The translations under genes were made by a program, and so were the position numbers. A stretch of DNA of 64,000 bases from Nakamurella sp. A5-74 (lineage in GTDB: Bacteria; Actinomycetota; Actinomycetes; Mycobacteriales; Nakamurellaceae). This document shows, piece by piece, positions 42,445-50,565 of this stretch. Numbering within the stretch: the stretch's first letter is position 1; every line of letters begins with the position of its first letter. The notes beneath the pieces are model-generated. The model made no database searches and was not told where the DNA came from. It saw nothing but the letters and a program-made list of their open reading frames with translations. The stretch covers positions 124,001 through 188,000 of the forward strand of contig NZ_CP159218.1 of assembly GCF_040438885.1 (NCBI RefSeq), in the 5' to 3' direction.

Positions 42445-44262
42445 GTGACACGTCAGCAGCACTCTGCGCCCGGGCAGGACCTGACCTTCCGCGACGACGA
42501 CGGCTACTGCGATCTGCGCAGCTATGCCGCCATCGGTGACGGTCGGACCGTGGCCTTCGTCGCCGGGGACGGCCGGATCGACTGGCTGCCGCTGCCGGCC
42601 GTCGACGCGTCCCCGGCGTTCGCGGCGATGCTCGATGCGCGCAACGGCGGCTTCATCGACCTGCGCCCGGACGAGGAGTTCACCGCCACCCGGGAGTACG
42701 TCGCGCAGACCAACGTCCTGCGCACCACGTTCCGCACCGCGTCCGGGTCGGTGGCGATCACGGACGCGCTCACCACGGGCATCGCCGGCCGGTTGCCGTG
42801 GGCGGAGCTCGCGCGCCGGATCGACGGCCTCGACGGGACGGTCGTTCTGCGCGCCGAGGTCCGGCCGGGGACCTGCCTCAACACGGTGTCCCCCTACATC
42901 GAGGACACCCACTCGGGCGTGCTGCTGCGGGTCGACGGGCTGACCATGGCCGTCCGCACCCTCCATGACGACGGTGTCGAGATCAACGACGCCTCGATCG
43001 GGGCCACCTACCGCACGTCCGCCGGATCGCGACACCTGCTGGGCCTCGTGGCCACTGCCGACGAACCGCTGCTCATCCCACCACCGGAGGGACTGGACGA
43101 GGGGGTGGATCGCACGATCGCCAACTGGGCCGCCTGGTCGAACAGCTTCTCCGCGACCGGCCGCTGGGCCGACGACGTGCAGCGCAGTGTGCTGACGCTC
43201 AAGTTGTTGATCCAGGCCGCGTCCGGTTCGGTGGTGGCCGCGCCGAGCACGTCGCTCCCGGAGAGCCCCTCGGGTGGCAAGAACTGGGACTACCGGCTCG
43301 CCTGGGTCCGCGACACCGCCTACACGTTGACGGCACTCTTCCGGTTCGGTCTGCGCGAGGAGACGCACAGTGCAATCAGCTGGCTGATCGAGACCGTGCG
43401 CCTGCACGGTCCAGAACCCGAGGTCTGCTACCGGTTGGACGGCACGGTGCCCGGTGCGGACGTGACCGTGTACGACGCCCCCGGGTGGCGGGGGATCGGA
43501 CCGGTGGTCAGCGGCAACCGGGCCTCCGGGCAGCTGCAGTTGGGGGTGTTCGGCGACCTGTTCTCGATCGTCCAGCTGTACGTCGACCACGGCAACGTCG
43601 TGGACGCCGGCACGGCGCGGCTGCTCGCCGAGGTGGCGGACCTGACCTGTGATCGGTGGCGCAACAAGGATGCCGGGATGTGGGAGCTCACCGAGGACCG
43701 GCACTACGTGTCCTCGAAGATGGGGTGCTGGAAGGCCTTGGTGGATGCAGCGCACCTCGCCGAGATCGGTCAGTTGCCGGCGGACGGGAAACGGTGGCGC
43801 ACCGAGGCGGACCGGATCTGCGAGTGGATCGACGCCGAAGGATGGAGCGAGGAGCGCGGGGCCTACGTCTGGTACCCGGGCTCGCAGCAGCTCGACGCGT
43901 CGGTCCTGCTGCATGCGGTGAGCGGATTCGACCGCGGCGAGCGGATGAGCAGGACGATCGACGTGCTGCGGGAGGAGCTGGGCGCCGGCCCGCACCTCTA
44001 CCGCTACTCCGGCGTGCAGGCCGAGGAAGGAGCCTTCGTCGCCTGCGGCTTCTGGATGGTCTCCGCGCTGCATCTGGTGGGTCGCACCGATGAGGCGACG
44101 GCCCTGATGGACGAGCTGATCCCGGTGTGCACCAACGATGTCGGCATGCTCTCGGAGTTGATCGACCCGAGCGACAACAGCTTCTGGGGCAACCTGCCCC
44201 AGGCCCTGAGTCATCTCGCCCTGGTGAACGCCGCCATCACCCTGGAAGAACCAATCGGCTGA
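42445..44262 (+). CDS. Glycoside hydrolase family 15 enzyme (glucoamylase/trehalase-like)
   Basis: 605-residue cytosolic GH15 protein. An N-terminal beta-sandwich (about 15-260) is followed by an alpha/alpha barrel. Family motifs: NWDYRLAWVRDTAYTLTAL (near 281-299), RWRNKDAGMWEL, SKMGCWKALVDAAHLA, and the catalytic glutamate in QAEEGAFVACGFW (about 526). The protein ends normally (LVNAAITLEEPIG). GTG 42445 fits the N-terminal domain although the RBS is weak. Actinobacterial homologues include GH15 trehalases and glucoamylases; the motifs do not separate the two. Stands alone between repeats. Confidence 0.9.
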   Translation: MTRQQHSAPGQDLTFRDDDGYCDLRSYAAIGDGRTVAFVAGDGRIDWLPLPAVDASPAFAAMLDARNGGFIDLRPDEEFTATREYVAQTNVLRTTFRTASGSVAITDALTTGIAGRLPWAELARRIDGLDGTVVLRAEVRPGTCLNTVSPYIEDTHSGVLLRVDGLTMAVRTLHDDGVEINDASIGATYRTSAGSRHLLGLVATADEPLLIPPPEGLDEGVDRTIANWAAWSNSFSATGRWADDVQRSVLTLKLLIQAASGSVVAAPSTSLPESPSGGKNWDYRLAWVRDTAYTLTALFRFGLREETHSAISWLIETVRLHGPEPEVCYRLDGTVPGADVTVYDAPGWRGIGPVVSGNRASGQLQLGVFGDLFSIVQLYVDHGNVVDAGTARLLAEVADLTCDRWRNKDAGMWELTEDRHYVSSKMGCWKALVDAAHLAEIGQLPADGKRWRTEADRICEWIDAEGWSEERGAYVWYPGSQQLDASVLLHAVSGFDRGERMSRTIDVLREELGAGPHLYRYSGVQAEEGAFVACGFWMVSALHLVGRTDEATALMDELIPVCTNDVGMLSELIDPSDNSFWGNLPQALSHLALVNAAITLEEPIG

Positions 44263-44281
44263 TCGATCAACCCCCTACGCC

Positions 44282-44372
44282 GGTGGTCGAACGACCACCA
44301 ACCCTGAGGTGATCGATCCGCCGACCCGCGCAGGGTGATCGAGCAAGCGAGGAACGAGCGCGTCGAGGTCCC
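44282..44372. repeat. Hairpin and dispersed repeat after the GH15 gene
   Basis: GGTGGTCGAACGACCACC at 44282-44299 is an 8-bp stem with two unpaired bases, starting 20 bases after the stop. It is followed by the direct half GATCGAGCAAGCGAGGAACG / AGCGCGTCGAGGTCCCGAT to 44372. A probable terminator. Confidence 0.75.
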
Positions 44373-44467
44373 GATACCTGTTGCGGCGCAGTATATCTGA
44401 CGGTTCGCACTCCCCGTCGGCATCGCGCCCACGATTGACACCTGCTCCGACCGGGTACCTGATCGTC

Positions 44468-45388
44468 ATGACCTCCGAGACCCGGAACTCAGCGCAGCGA
44501 GACCAGTACACGATGGTCGATCCGACCAAGCTCTACGCCGACATCGATCCGCAGGCCATCTCCCAGGACGGTCCCGGGCTCGACTCCGGTCTCCGGGACA
44601 AGGCGGACCTGGGGGAGGACAGCTATCGTGGCTCGGGTCGCCTTGCCGGCCGCAAGGCCCTGATCACCGGCGGCGACTCCGGTATCGGCGCCGCCACCGC
44701 GATCGCGTTCGCCCGTGAGGGTGCCGATGTGGCGCTCTCCTACCTGCCCGAGGAGCAGTCCGATGCCGACCGCATCCGCGGTCTGATCGAGGACGCGGGC
44801 CGCACAGCCGTTCTGCTGCCGGGTGATCTGACCGACCGGGCCTACTGCGCCGACATCGTCACCCAGACCGTCGAGGCTTTGGGCGGCCTCGACATCCTGG
44901 TCTGCAACGGCGGCAAGCAGCAGCACGTCGAGAAGCTCGAGGACCTGACCGTCGAGCAGTTCGAGGAGACCTTCGCGACGAACGTCGACGCCCTGTTCCT
45001 GACGGTCAAGGCCGCGCTGCCGCACCTGCCGGCCGGATCCAGCATCATTGCCACGTCGTCGATCCAGGCCTACCAGCCGTCGGAGAACCTGGTCGACTAC
45101 GCCTCCACCAAGGCCACCATCAACACCTTCTGCAAGGGCTTGGCCCAGCAGCTCGCGCCGCGAGGGATCCGGGTGAATGTCGTTGCACCAGGACCGATCT
45201 GGACCCCGCTGCAGACCGCCGGTGGCCAGCCGACCGAAGAGCTGCCGGAGTTCGGCGAGCAGACGCCGCTGGGCCGCGCCGGCCAGCCCGCAGAACTCGC
45301 ACCGGCCTACGTGTTCCTGGCCTCCGGCGAGTCGAGCTACGTCATCGGCGAGACCCTGCACGTCAACGGCGGCATGCCCACCCCGTAG
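44468..45388 (+). CDS. SDR-family oxidoreductase, general-stress (YhdF/YghA) type
   Basis: 306-residue SDR with the long N-terminal extension of about 55 residues typical of the YghA/GSP39 group (QYTMVDPTKLYADI, then a variant PGLDSGLRDKADLGEDSY). Core motifs: ALITGGDSGIGAATA, DILVCNGGKQQH (replacing NNAG, as in this group), active-site SSIQAYQPS and YASTK. Homologues are stress-induced aldehyde or ketone reductases. ATG 44468 is chosen at the start of the extension. Transcribed alone. Confidence 0.9.
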   Translation: MTSETRNSAQRDQYTMVDPTKLYADIDPQAISQDGPGLDSGLRDKADLGEDSYRGSGRLAGRKALITGGDSGIGAATAIAFAREGADVALSYLPEEQSDADRIRGLIEDAGRTAVLLPGDLTDRAYCADIVTQTVEALGGLDILVCNGGKQQHVEKLEDLTVEQFEETFATNVDALFLTVKAALPHLPAGSSIIATSSIQAYQPSENLVDYASTKATINTFCKGLAQQLAPRGIRVNVVAPGPIWTPLQTAGGQPTEELPEFGEQTPLGRAGQPAELAPAYVFLASGESSYVIGETLHVNGGMPTP

Positions 45389-45746
45389 TCCTGCACCATC
45401 AGATCGCCCGAGGGTCAGCGCCGACACCGGTGCTGCCCCGCTCGCGTCCGTCAGATCTCGCTGATCCCAGCGACGGAGGAGTGGAGATCCCGTCCGGCGG
45501 CCGCGGTGTCGGCTTCGGATTGGCCGCTCACTGTCGTCCCGATGGTCCTCACCCGGTCGTCGGCGCTGGCGTGGCGGCTGCGGCGGCACCACCTCGACGG
45601 ATCCGGCACCGGGTCGGATGGCGACACCATCCGTACCCAATGGTTCGGTTCCCCGGCACGACGCCGGGAGATCCGCGATCGACGGTGCAGCACCCCGGTT
45701 GTCCCGTCCGATGAGTCGGGAGCCGGCCCCGGCGGCGGAATGAGGG
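45389..45746. other. 358-base gap with a possible winged-helix gene fragment
   Basis: On the plus strand near 45541-45610 a frame encodes MVLTRSSALAWRLRRHHLDG, which resembles the N-terminus of winged-helix DNA-binding (HTH_42-like) proteins. Similarity stops after about 22 residues. A truncated remnant is possible. The first part also holds a partial dispersed repeat (GTGGAGATCCCGTCCGG). Confidence 0.3.
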
Positions 45747-46121
45747 TCAGTGCGCTCCCGGTCGTTCCGGTGCGGCCCCGCGCACCGTCTCCGCCGGGTA
45801 CTTCCGTGCGTTGGCGGCGAGCTTCTCCGCACCTGCGGTGATCAGGTCGACGTCGCAGGCGTCGGCGAGCTGGATCAGGTAAATGAACACGTCGGCCAGT
45901 TCCGCGCGCATCCGCCCGGCCAGCGGTTCGGCCGTCACCAGTGCCCCTGCCTCGGCGGCGGGCAACCACTGGATCAGCTCCGACACCTCGCCGACCTCAC
46001 CCATCATCGCGATGAGCAAGCTCTTCGGGTCGTGGAACTGCCGCCAGTCGCGCTCGTCGGCGAATCCACGGATGTCGGCGTGCAACGCGTCGTAGTCGAG
46101 GTGAGGCTGCGGTTCAGGCAC
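45747..46121 (-). CDS. MazG-like nucleotide pyrophosphohydrolase
   Basis: 124-residue all-alpha NTP pyrophosphohydrolase (RS21-C6/MazG-like). The metal-binding EExxE..ExxD pattern is seen as LIAMMGEVGEVSELIQW and RAELADVFIYLIQLAD. It hydrolyses nucleoside triphosphates, probably non-canonical ones, to monophosphate and pyrophosphate. ATG 46121 precedes a normal start for the family. Divergent from the SpeE-like gene with about 60 bases between. Confidence 0.88.
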   Translation of the reverse strand: MPEPQPHLDYDALHADIRGFADERDWRQFHDPKSLLIAMMGEVGEVSELIQWLPAAEAGALVTAEPLAGRMRAELADVFIYLIQLADACDVDLITAGAEKLAANARKYPAETVRGAAPERPGAH

Positions 46122-46182
46122 CGTGCCAGCATCGCAGAACCGGATGGCGGCGGGTGGGGTGGCGGCCCCCTACGCTTCGTGG

Positions 46183-46887
46183 ATGAAGATCGAGGAGCTC
46201 GACTGGGCCGAGACGGAGTGGGGCACCATCAGCCTGCGCCGTCGCCACGACCGCGTCACCGACAAGCTGGTCCATGAGGTCAAGCTCGACGACGACTTCC
46301 TCATGTCGAGCCAGTTCACCCTCGGTGAGGAGGAGGTCGCGCGGCTCGGGCTCGCCGCCGTTGTCGGGGATCGGTTGCGGGTCCTGGTCGGTGGGCTGGG
46401 GCTGGGCTACACCGCGTGGACCGCGATCCAGGATCCGCGCGTCCACCAGCTCGTCGTCATCGAAGCCCTGCCCCAGGTGATCGGCTGGCACCGCAGCGAA
46501 CTGTTCGACGACACCCGCGGGCTCGCAACGGATCCGCACGTCCAGCTGGTGCAGGACGACTTCTTCGACCTGGTCCGCTCGGGCCGTACCGAAGAGCCCT
46601 ACGACGCGTTGCTCATCGACATCGACCACGCCCCTGACTGGCACCTACGTTCCGATCACGGCGATTTCTACACCGAACTGGGACTCCGCTCCGCCGCGTC
46701 GATGCTCCTGCCACACGGGGTGCTGTCGTTGTGGTCCGACGAGCCGCCGGAGTCGGTTTTCGTCGCGATGCTGCGCACCGCCTTCGAGCATGCCGACGCG
46801 CACGTCGTCACCTTCGCCAATCCCCTGACCGGCGGGGAGTCCACCAACACCGTCTATCTGGGCCGAGGTCCGCGCGGCGCAGGCTGA
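46183..46887 (+). CDS. Spermidine-synthase-like methyltransferase-fold protein
   Basis: 234-residue Rossmann-fold protein of the spermidine synthase-like group. Substrate or SAM-binding motif RLRVLVGGLGLGYTAW (about 65-80), acidic VVIEALPQVIGWH and the DALLIDIDHAPDW active-site-like loop. It lacks the N-terminal beta domain of true SpeE, so putrescine aminopropyl transfer is uncertain. ATG 46183 begins the conserved MKIEELDWAETEWG. No adjacent polyamine genes. Confidence 0.8.
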   Translation: MKIEELDWAETEWGTISLRRRHDRVTDKLVHEVKLDDDFLMSSQFTLGEEEVARLGLAAVVGDRLRVLVGGLGLGYTAWTAIQDPRVHQLVVIEALPQVIGWHRSELFDDTRGLATDPHVQLVQDDFFDLVRSGRTEEPYDALLIDIDHAPDWHLRSDHGDFYTELGLRSAASMLLPHGVLSLWSDEPPESVFVAMLRTAFEHADAHVVTFANPLTGGESTNTVYLGRGPRGAG

Positions 46888-47018
46888 CCTGGGGTCGCGC
46901 ACGGACGCCGGTCCCGTTCGACCTGCGGGTCACGGAATTGCACCGCCGAGAGGGACACAACTGGCGTCTTTCCACCGCCGTGCCGGCCCGCTCCAGGACC
47001 CCCCAGGACGGGGGAATC

Positions 47019-48380
47019 TCAGTCCAGCGCACGGGCGAGGCCCGGGTGCACCTGCCGATAGCCGTCCAGCAGCGCGCGTCCCACTGCGATCGAGTCGACG
47101 AGCGGATGCAGCGCGAACGCCTTCCATGCCAGCTCGGACGAGCGGGTCAGCGCCGCTTCGATCGTCAACTGCTCCACGGCTTTCACCGATGCCATCAGGC
47201 CGAGCATGTGTCCGGTCACCGGAGCGATCGGCCAGGGCTTCACACCCTCCGCCGTCACGACGCAGCCGACCTCGATCACCGCTTCGTCCGGCAACTGGGG
47301 GACCAGCCCGTCGTTGGCGATGTTGAGGATCATGGTGGCCGGTCGGTCGTTCGCGATCGCCGCCATCAGATCGAGAGCGACCTGCTGGTAGCCGCCCTGC
47401 ACGTCGTCCATCCGGCGCGCCCCGGCCGCACCGTCGGGACGACTCTCGGCCATGTAGCTGGATTCGCGACGGTGCTGGACGTCCAGCCAGGTCTGCAGCG
47501 ACCCGCACCCGGCATGCCCGACCTCGGCGTAGAACGCCGACTGTTCCTGCTGCAGGAACTCCCCGCGGGTGTGTTCCGCGGCGCGGATCTTCGCCGTCGC
47601 CTCGCGGGTGAAGTAGTAGTAGTACAGATACTCGTTCGGCAGCGCACCGAGCGCTCGCACCCAGTCGTGGCCCATCAGTCGGGCTTCTTCGATCCCGTCC
47701 AGCAGGCTGTCGTCGGCGAGCAGCGTCGGCAGCAGGTCGATCCCTTCCACTGCAACGGATCTCAGCCAGCCCAGGTGATTGAGCCCGACGTAGTCGAAGG
47801 AGCCGGGCTGCACGGTCTCGAGGGGGGAGCCGGACGCGGCAGCCACCGCCGCGCTGGTGCGGCGCATCAGTCCGATCGGGGTGTCGCAGATGCCGACGAC
47901 CTTGTCTCCCAACACCTTTCGCATCGCCTCTGTGACGATGCCGGCCGGGTTGGTGAAGTTGATCGTCCACGCTTCCGGTGCGAGCTGCGCGATCCTGTGC
48001 GCGAGCGCCGTCATCACAGGTACGGTGCGCAGCGCGTAGGCCAGGCCACCCGGACCGGTGGTCTCCTGGCCGAGCACGCCGAGGTCCAGCGCCACCCGCT
48101 CGTCACCGATGCGGCCCCGCAGACCGCCGATGCGGACGGCCGCGAAGATGAAGTCGGCCCCGGTCAGTGCCTCGTCGAGATCTGTCGTGACGGTGAGCCG
48201 CGGTGCGTGCGGGAGCTGCTGCGCGAGCTCGGTGATGATCCGGTGGATCACGTCCAGCCGCCCGACGTCGACGTCGTACAACGCGACCTCGTCCAGCCGC
48301 ACCGGGGCGTCTTGAGCGGCGACGGCCTGGTAGACCTGCGGGACGCGGAAGCCGCCGCCGCCGATGATCGTCAGCTTCAT
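47019..48380 (-). CDS. Glycoside hydrolase family 4 (6-phospho-beta-glucosidase-like)
   Basis: 453-residue GH4 enzyme, NAD- and Mn-dependent. Rossmann motif IIGGGGFRVPQV (5-16), NFTNPAGIVTEA (141-152), metal-site cysteine C165 in GICDTPIG and GLNHLGW (199-205) are the 6-phospho-glucosidase subfamily signatures. GH4 enzymes cleave 6-phosphoglycosides by a redox-elimination mechanism in the cytosol. ATG 48380 overlaps the stop of the DeoR gene (ATGA), so they are co-translated. No PTS gene is nearby; the divergent PfkB kinase may make the phosphorylated substrate. Confidence 0.9.
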   Translation of the reverse strand: MKLTIIGGGGFRVPQVYQAVAAQDAPVRLDEVALYDVDVGRLDVIHRIITELAQQLPHAPRLTVTTDLDEALTGADFIFAAVRIGGLRGRIGDERVALDLGVLGQETTGPGGLAYALRTVPVMTALAHRIAQLAPEAWTINFTNPAGIVTEAMRKVLGDKVVGICDTPIGLMRRTSAAVAAASGSPLETVQPGSFDYVGLNHLGWLRSVAVEGIDLLPTLLADDSLLDGIEEARLMGHDWVRALGALPNEYLYYYYFTREATAKIRAAEHTRGEFLQQEQSAFYAEVGHAGCGSLQTWLDVQHRRESSYMAESRPDGAAGARRMDDVQGGYQQVALDLMAAIANDRPATMILNIANDGLVPQLPDEAVIEVGCVVTAEGVKPWPIAPVTGHMLGLMASVKAVEQLTIEAALTRSSELAWKAFALHPLVDSIAVGRALLDGYRQVHPGLARALD

Positions 48381-49126
48381 ACGGTGAGCACCTCGGCGCC
48401 GGCGGAGCGGAACAGCTCCAGCGTGGCGGCGTCGGCGTCGCTGTTGGTGATGAGGGTGTGGATCTCCGACGGCGCGCACACCGTCAGCAGACCGGCACCC
48501 GGGTACTTCGATCCATCGGCCAGCACGATGGTGCGCTCGGACGAGGCGATCATGGCCTTCTTCACCGGTACCTCGATCCCGGTCGAATCCATCACGTAGC
48601 CGTCCCGGCGGATGCCGCTCGTGCCCATGAAGCAGAGGTGCGCGCGCAGCTGACTCAGCGCCTGTTCGGTGAGGATCCCGACCAGCGAATGATAGGTACG
48701 CCGCAGCACCCCGCCGAGCACGATCACCTCGACGTCCTCGTCGTCGCGGAGCTCGTCGACCACCGCGAGGCTGGAAGTGAGCACGGTGATGTGCTTGCCG
48801 CGCAGGAATCTCGCCAGCAGGGCGGTGGTGGTGCCGATGTCGATCAGCACCACGTCGCCGTCGTTCACCAGGTTCGCTGCGGCCATCGCGATCCGGGTCT
48901 TCTCGGTGAGGGCCTGGTGGGCGGTCTCGCCGAACGGAACCGCGTCCGGCTCCACCGCGCCGCCACCGCGCACGCGTTTGAGCAGCTTGTCCGCGCTGAG
49001 CGCGTTCAGGTCGCGCCGGATCGTCGAGGACGAGACCCCGAACTGCCCGGCCAGGTCGTCGACGGACACCTCCCCGGACCTGCGCAGGACCTCGAGGATC
49101 TTCGCGTGCCGCGTGACCGTGAGCAT
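48377..49126 (-). CDS. DeoR-family transcriptional regulator
   Basis: 249-residue sugar-sensing repressor. N-terminal HTH (about 5-57, VTRHAKILEVLRRSGEVSVD, FGVSSSTIRRDLNAL, RGGGA) and a C-terminal phosphosugar-binding domain (VLIDIGTTTALLARFL, VIVLGGVLRR, CFMGTSGIRRDG). DeoR proteins respond to phosphorylated sugar intermediates. First gene of the unit with GH4, divergent from the PfkB/ABC genes; it probably controls both units. ATG 49126 begins the HTH correctly. Confidence 0.93.
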   Translation of the reverse strand: MLTVTRHAKILEVLRRSGEVSVDDLAGQFGVSSSTIRRDLNALSADKLLKRVRGGGAVEPDAVPFGETAHQALTEKTRIAMAAANLVNDGDVVLIDIGTTTALLARFLRGKHITVLTSSLAVVDELRDDEDVEVIVLGGVLRRTYHSLVGILTEQALSQLRAHLCFMGTSGIRRDGYVMDSTGIEVPVKKAMIASSERTIVLADGSKYPGAGLLTVCAPSEIHTLITNSDADAATLELFRSAGAEVLTV

Positions 49127-49163
49127 GGCGCCGAGCGTAGCAGTCAAAAGCGTGCATTTCCGA

Positions 49164-49192
49164 GCAACATCAAGTACGGTCCGGGCAACATC
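49164..49192. promoter_or_regulatory. Direct-repeat operator in the DeoR/PfkB divergent region
   Basis: GCAACATC at 49164-49171 and again at 49185-49192, a 21-base period (two helical turns). It lies 38 bases upstream of the deoR-family start and about 105 bases upstream of the kinase start, so it is a good candidate for binding by the DeoR-type repressor. Confidence 0.5.
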
Positions 49193-49297
49193 CTGTGGAC
49201 AGCCGGACACCGGGCACTCGCGGTCGGAGCGCCCCTGCAGCGCGGCCCGAATCGGATGTCGGACAGGCATTGTCGAGGTGTGAGGGAAGGTCAACAG

Positions 49298-50452
49298 GTG
49301 GTCAGCGCAGCGAGTACCGGCGAGGCACTGGCGGACGGCCGGTGGGATCCCCTGGCGGGTGTGCGCGCCGCGGACTCACCCGATCTGGACGTCCTGCTGA
49401 CCGGCTCGGTCTTCCTCGACCTGGTGTTCACCGGACTGGCCGACGTACCCACGCCCGGCACCGAGATCTGGGCCGACGGCATGGGGTCCTCACCCGGTGG
49501 CATCTGCAACCTCGCGGTCGCCACCAGCCGGCTGGGGTTGCGTACCGGCCTGGCCGCCGGCTTCGGCGCCGACGTCTACGGCGACTGGTGTTGGGATGTG
49601 TTGTCCCGGCAGGAGCACGTCGACCTGAGCCTGTCCCGGCAGTTCGCCGACACCCACTCCGCCGTCACGGTGTCCGTCGCCCACTCCGGAGACCGCAGCA
49701 TGATCACCCACGGCCATCCGGTGCCGATGAGCGCCGACGAGCTGATCGGCACACCGCCGGCCTCGGCCGCGGCGATCGCCGAGCTCAGCCTGATGACCCA
49801 CGATGCTGGCACCGAACCCTGGTGGCTGCAGGCCGCAGCCCAGGGTACGAAGGTTTTCGCCGACGTCGGCTGGGACCCGACCGGGGCGTGGGACACCGCC
49901 ACCCTGGACGCGCTGGGCTCGTGCCATGCCTTCATGCCGAACCAGGTGGAGGCGATGGCCTACACCAGGACCGACTCGCCGCAGGCGGCGCTGCACGCCC
50001 TGGCCGATCGGGTTCCGCTGGCCGTCGTCACCTGCGGCGCCGACGGGGCGATGGCGATCGATGCGAGCACCGGCGAACAGGCGCACGTGCCGGCACTGTC
50101 GGTGCTCGCGATCGACCCGACCGGAGCCGGTGACGTCTTCGGGGCCGCGCTGGTGCTCGGCTCGGTGGCCGGGTGGTCGTTGGGCGATCGGCTGGCCTTC
50201 TCCGCGCTGTGTTCCGCCCTCGCAGTGCAGCAGTTCGGCGGGTCGTTGTCGGCGCCGGGCTGGGGCGACATCAGCGACTGGTGGACCGTGACGAAGGCGT
50301 CCGTCGGCGGCGTCGATCCGGACGTCGTCGACCGCTACCGCTTCCTGGATACGCTCGTGCCACCGTTCCCGGTTCGGATGGTCCGCCGCGCACATGCCAC
50401 GATCGCGACCCAATCGGACCTTCCAGAACTGCACCCGGCCACCCTCAGCTGA
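49298..50452 (+). CDS. PfkB-family carbohydrate kinase
   Basis: 384-residue ribokinase/PfkB-fold sugar kinase. N-terminal signature MGSSPGGICNLAVATSRLGL and C-terminal active site IDPTGAGDVFGAAL with catalytic D279 (motif 273-279) are intact. GTG 49298 follows AGGGAAGG by about eight bases; ATG 49256 is an alternative. It leads the operon with ABC sugar transporter genes and is divergent from deoR-GH4, so it likely phosphorylates the imported sugar or glycoside. Confidence 0.9.
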   Translation: MVSAASTGEALADGRWDPLAGVRAADSPDLDVLLTGSVFLDLVFTGLADVPTPGTEIWADGMGSSPGGICNLAVATSRLGLRTGLAAGFGADVYGDWCWDVLSRQEHVDLSLSRQFADTHSAVTVSVAHSGDRSMITHGHPVPMSADELIGTPPASAAAIAELSLMTHDAGTEPWWLQAAAQGTKVFADVGWDPTGAWDTATLDALGSCHAFMPNQVEAMAYTRTDSPQAALHALADRVPLAVVTCGADGAMAIDASTGEQAHVPALSVLAIDPTGAGDVFGAALVLGSVAGWSLGDRLAFSALCSALAVQQFGGSLSAPGWGDISDWWTVTKASVGGVDPDVVDRYRFLDTLVPPFPVRMVRRAHATIATQSDLPELHPATLS

Positions 50453-50515
50453 TCGAACACCGCAGCTGATCGACCACCACATCTGAACGAACACCGCACC
50501 TGAACGAACACCGTT
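50448..50515. repeat. Four tandem 17-bp repeats overlapping the kinase stop codon
   Basis: Units GCTGATCGAACACCGCA, GCTGATCGACCACCACA, TCTGAACGAACACCGCA and CCTGAACGAACACCGTT at 50448, 50465, 50482 and 50499. The first copy contains the TGA of the PfkB gene. The array ends 50 bases before the binding-protein gene. Confidence 0.85.
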
Positions 50516-50565
50516 GTGCCAGCTCCGTCCCCGCACGTCCCGTCGAACGAAAGCAGGACCCAGCG

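Noticed and set aside
41974-44214. 746-residue minus-strand frame
   Set aside because: Shadow of the GH15 gene, whose catalytic motifs are clear on the plus strand.
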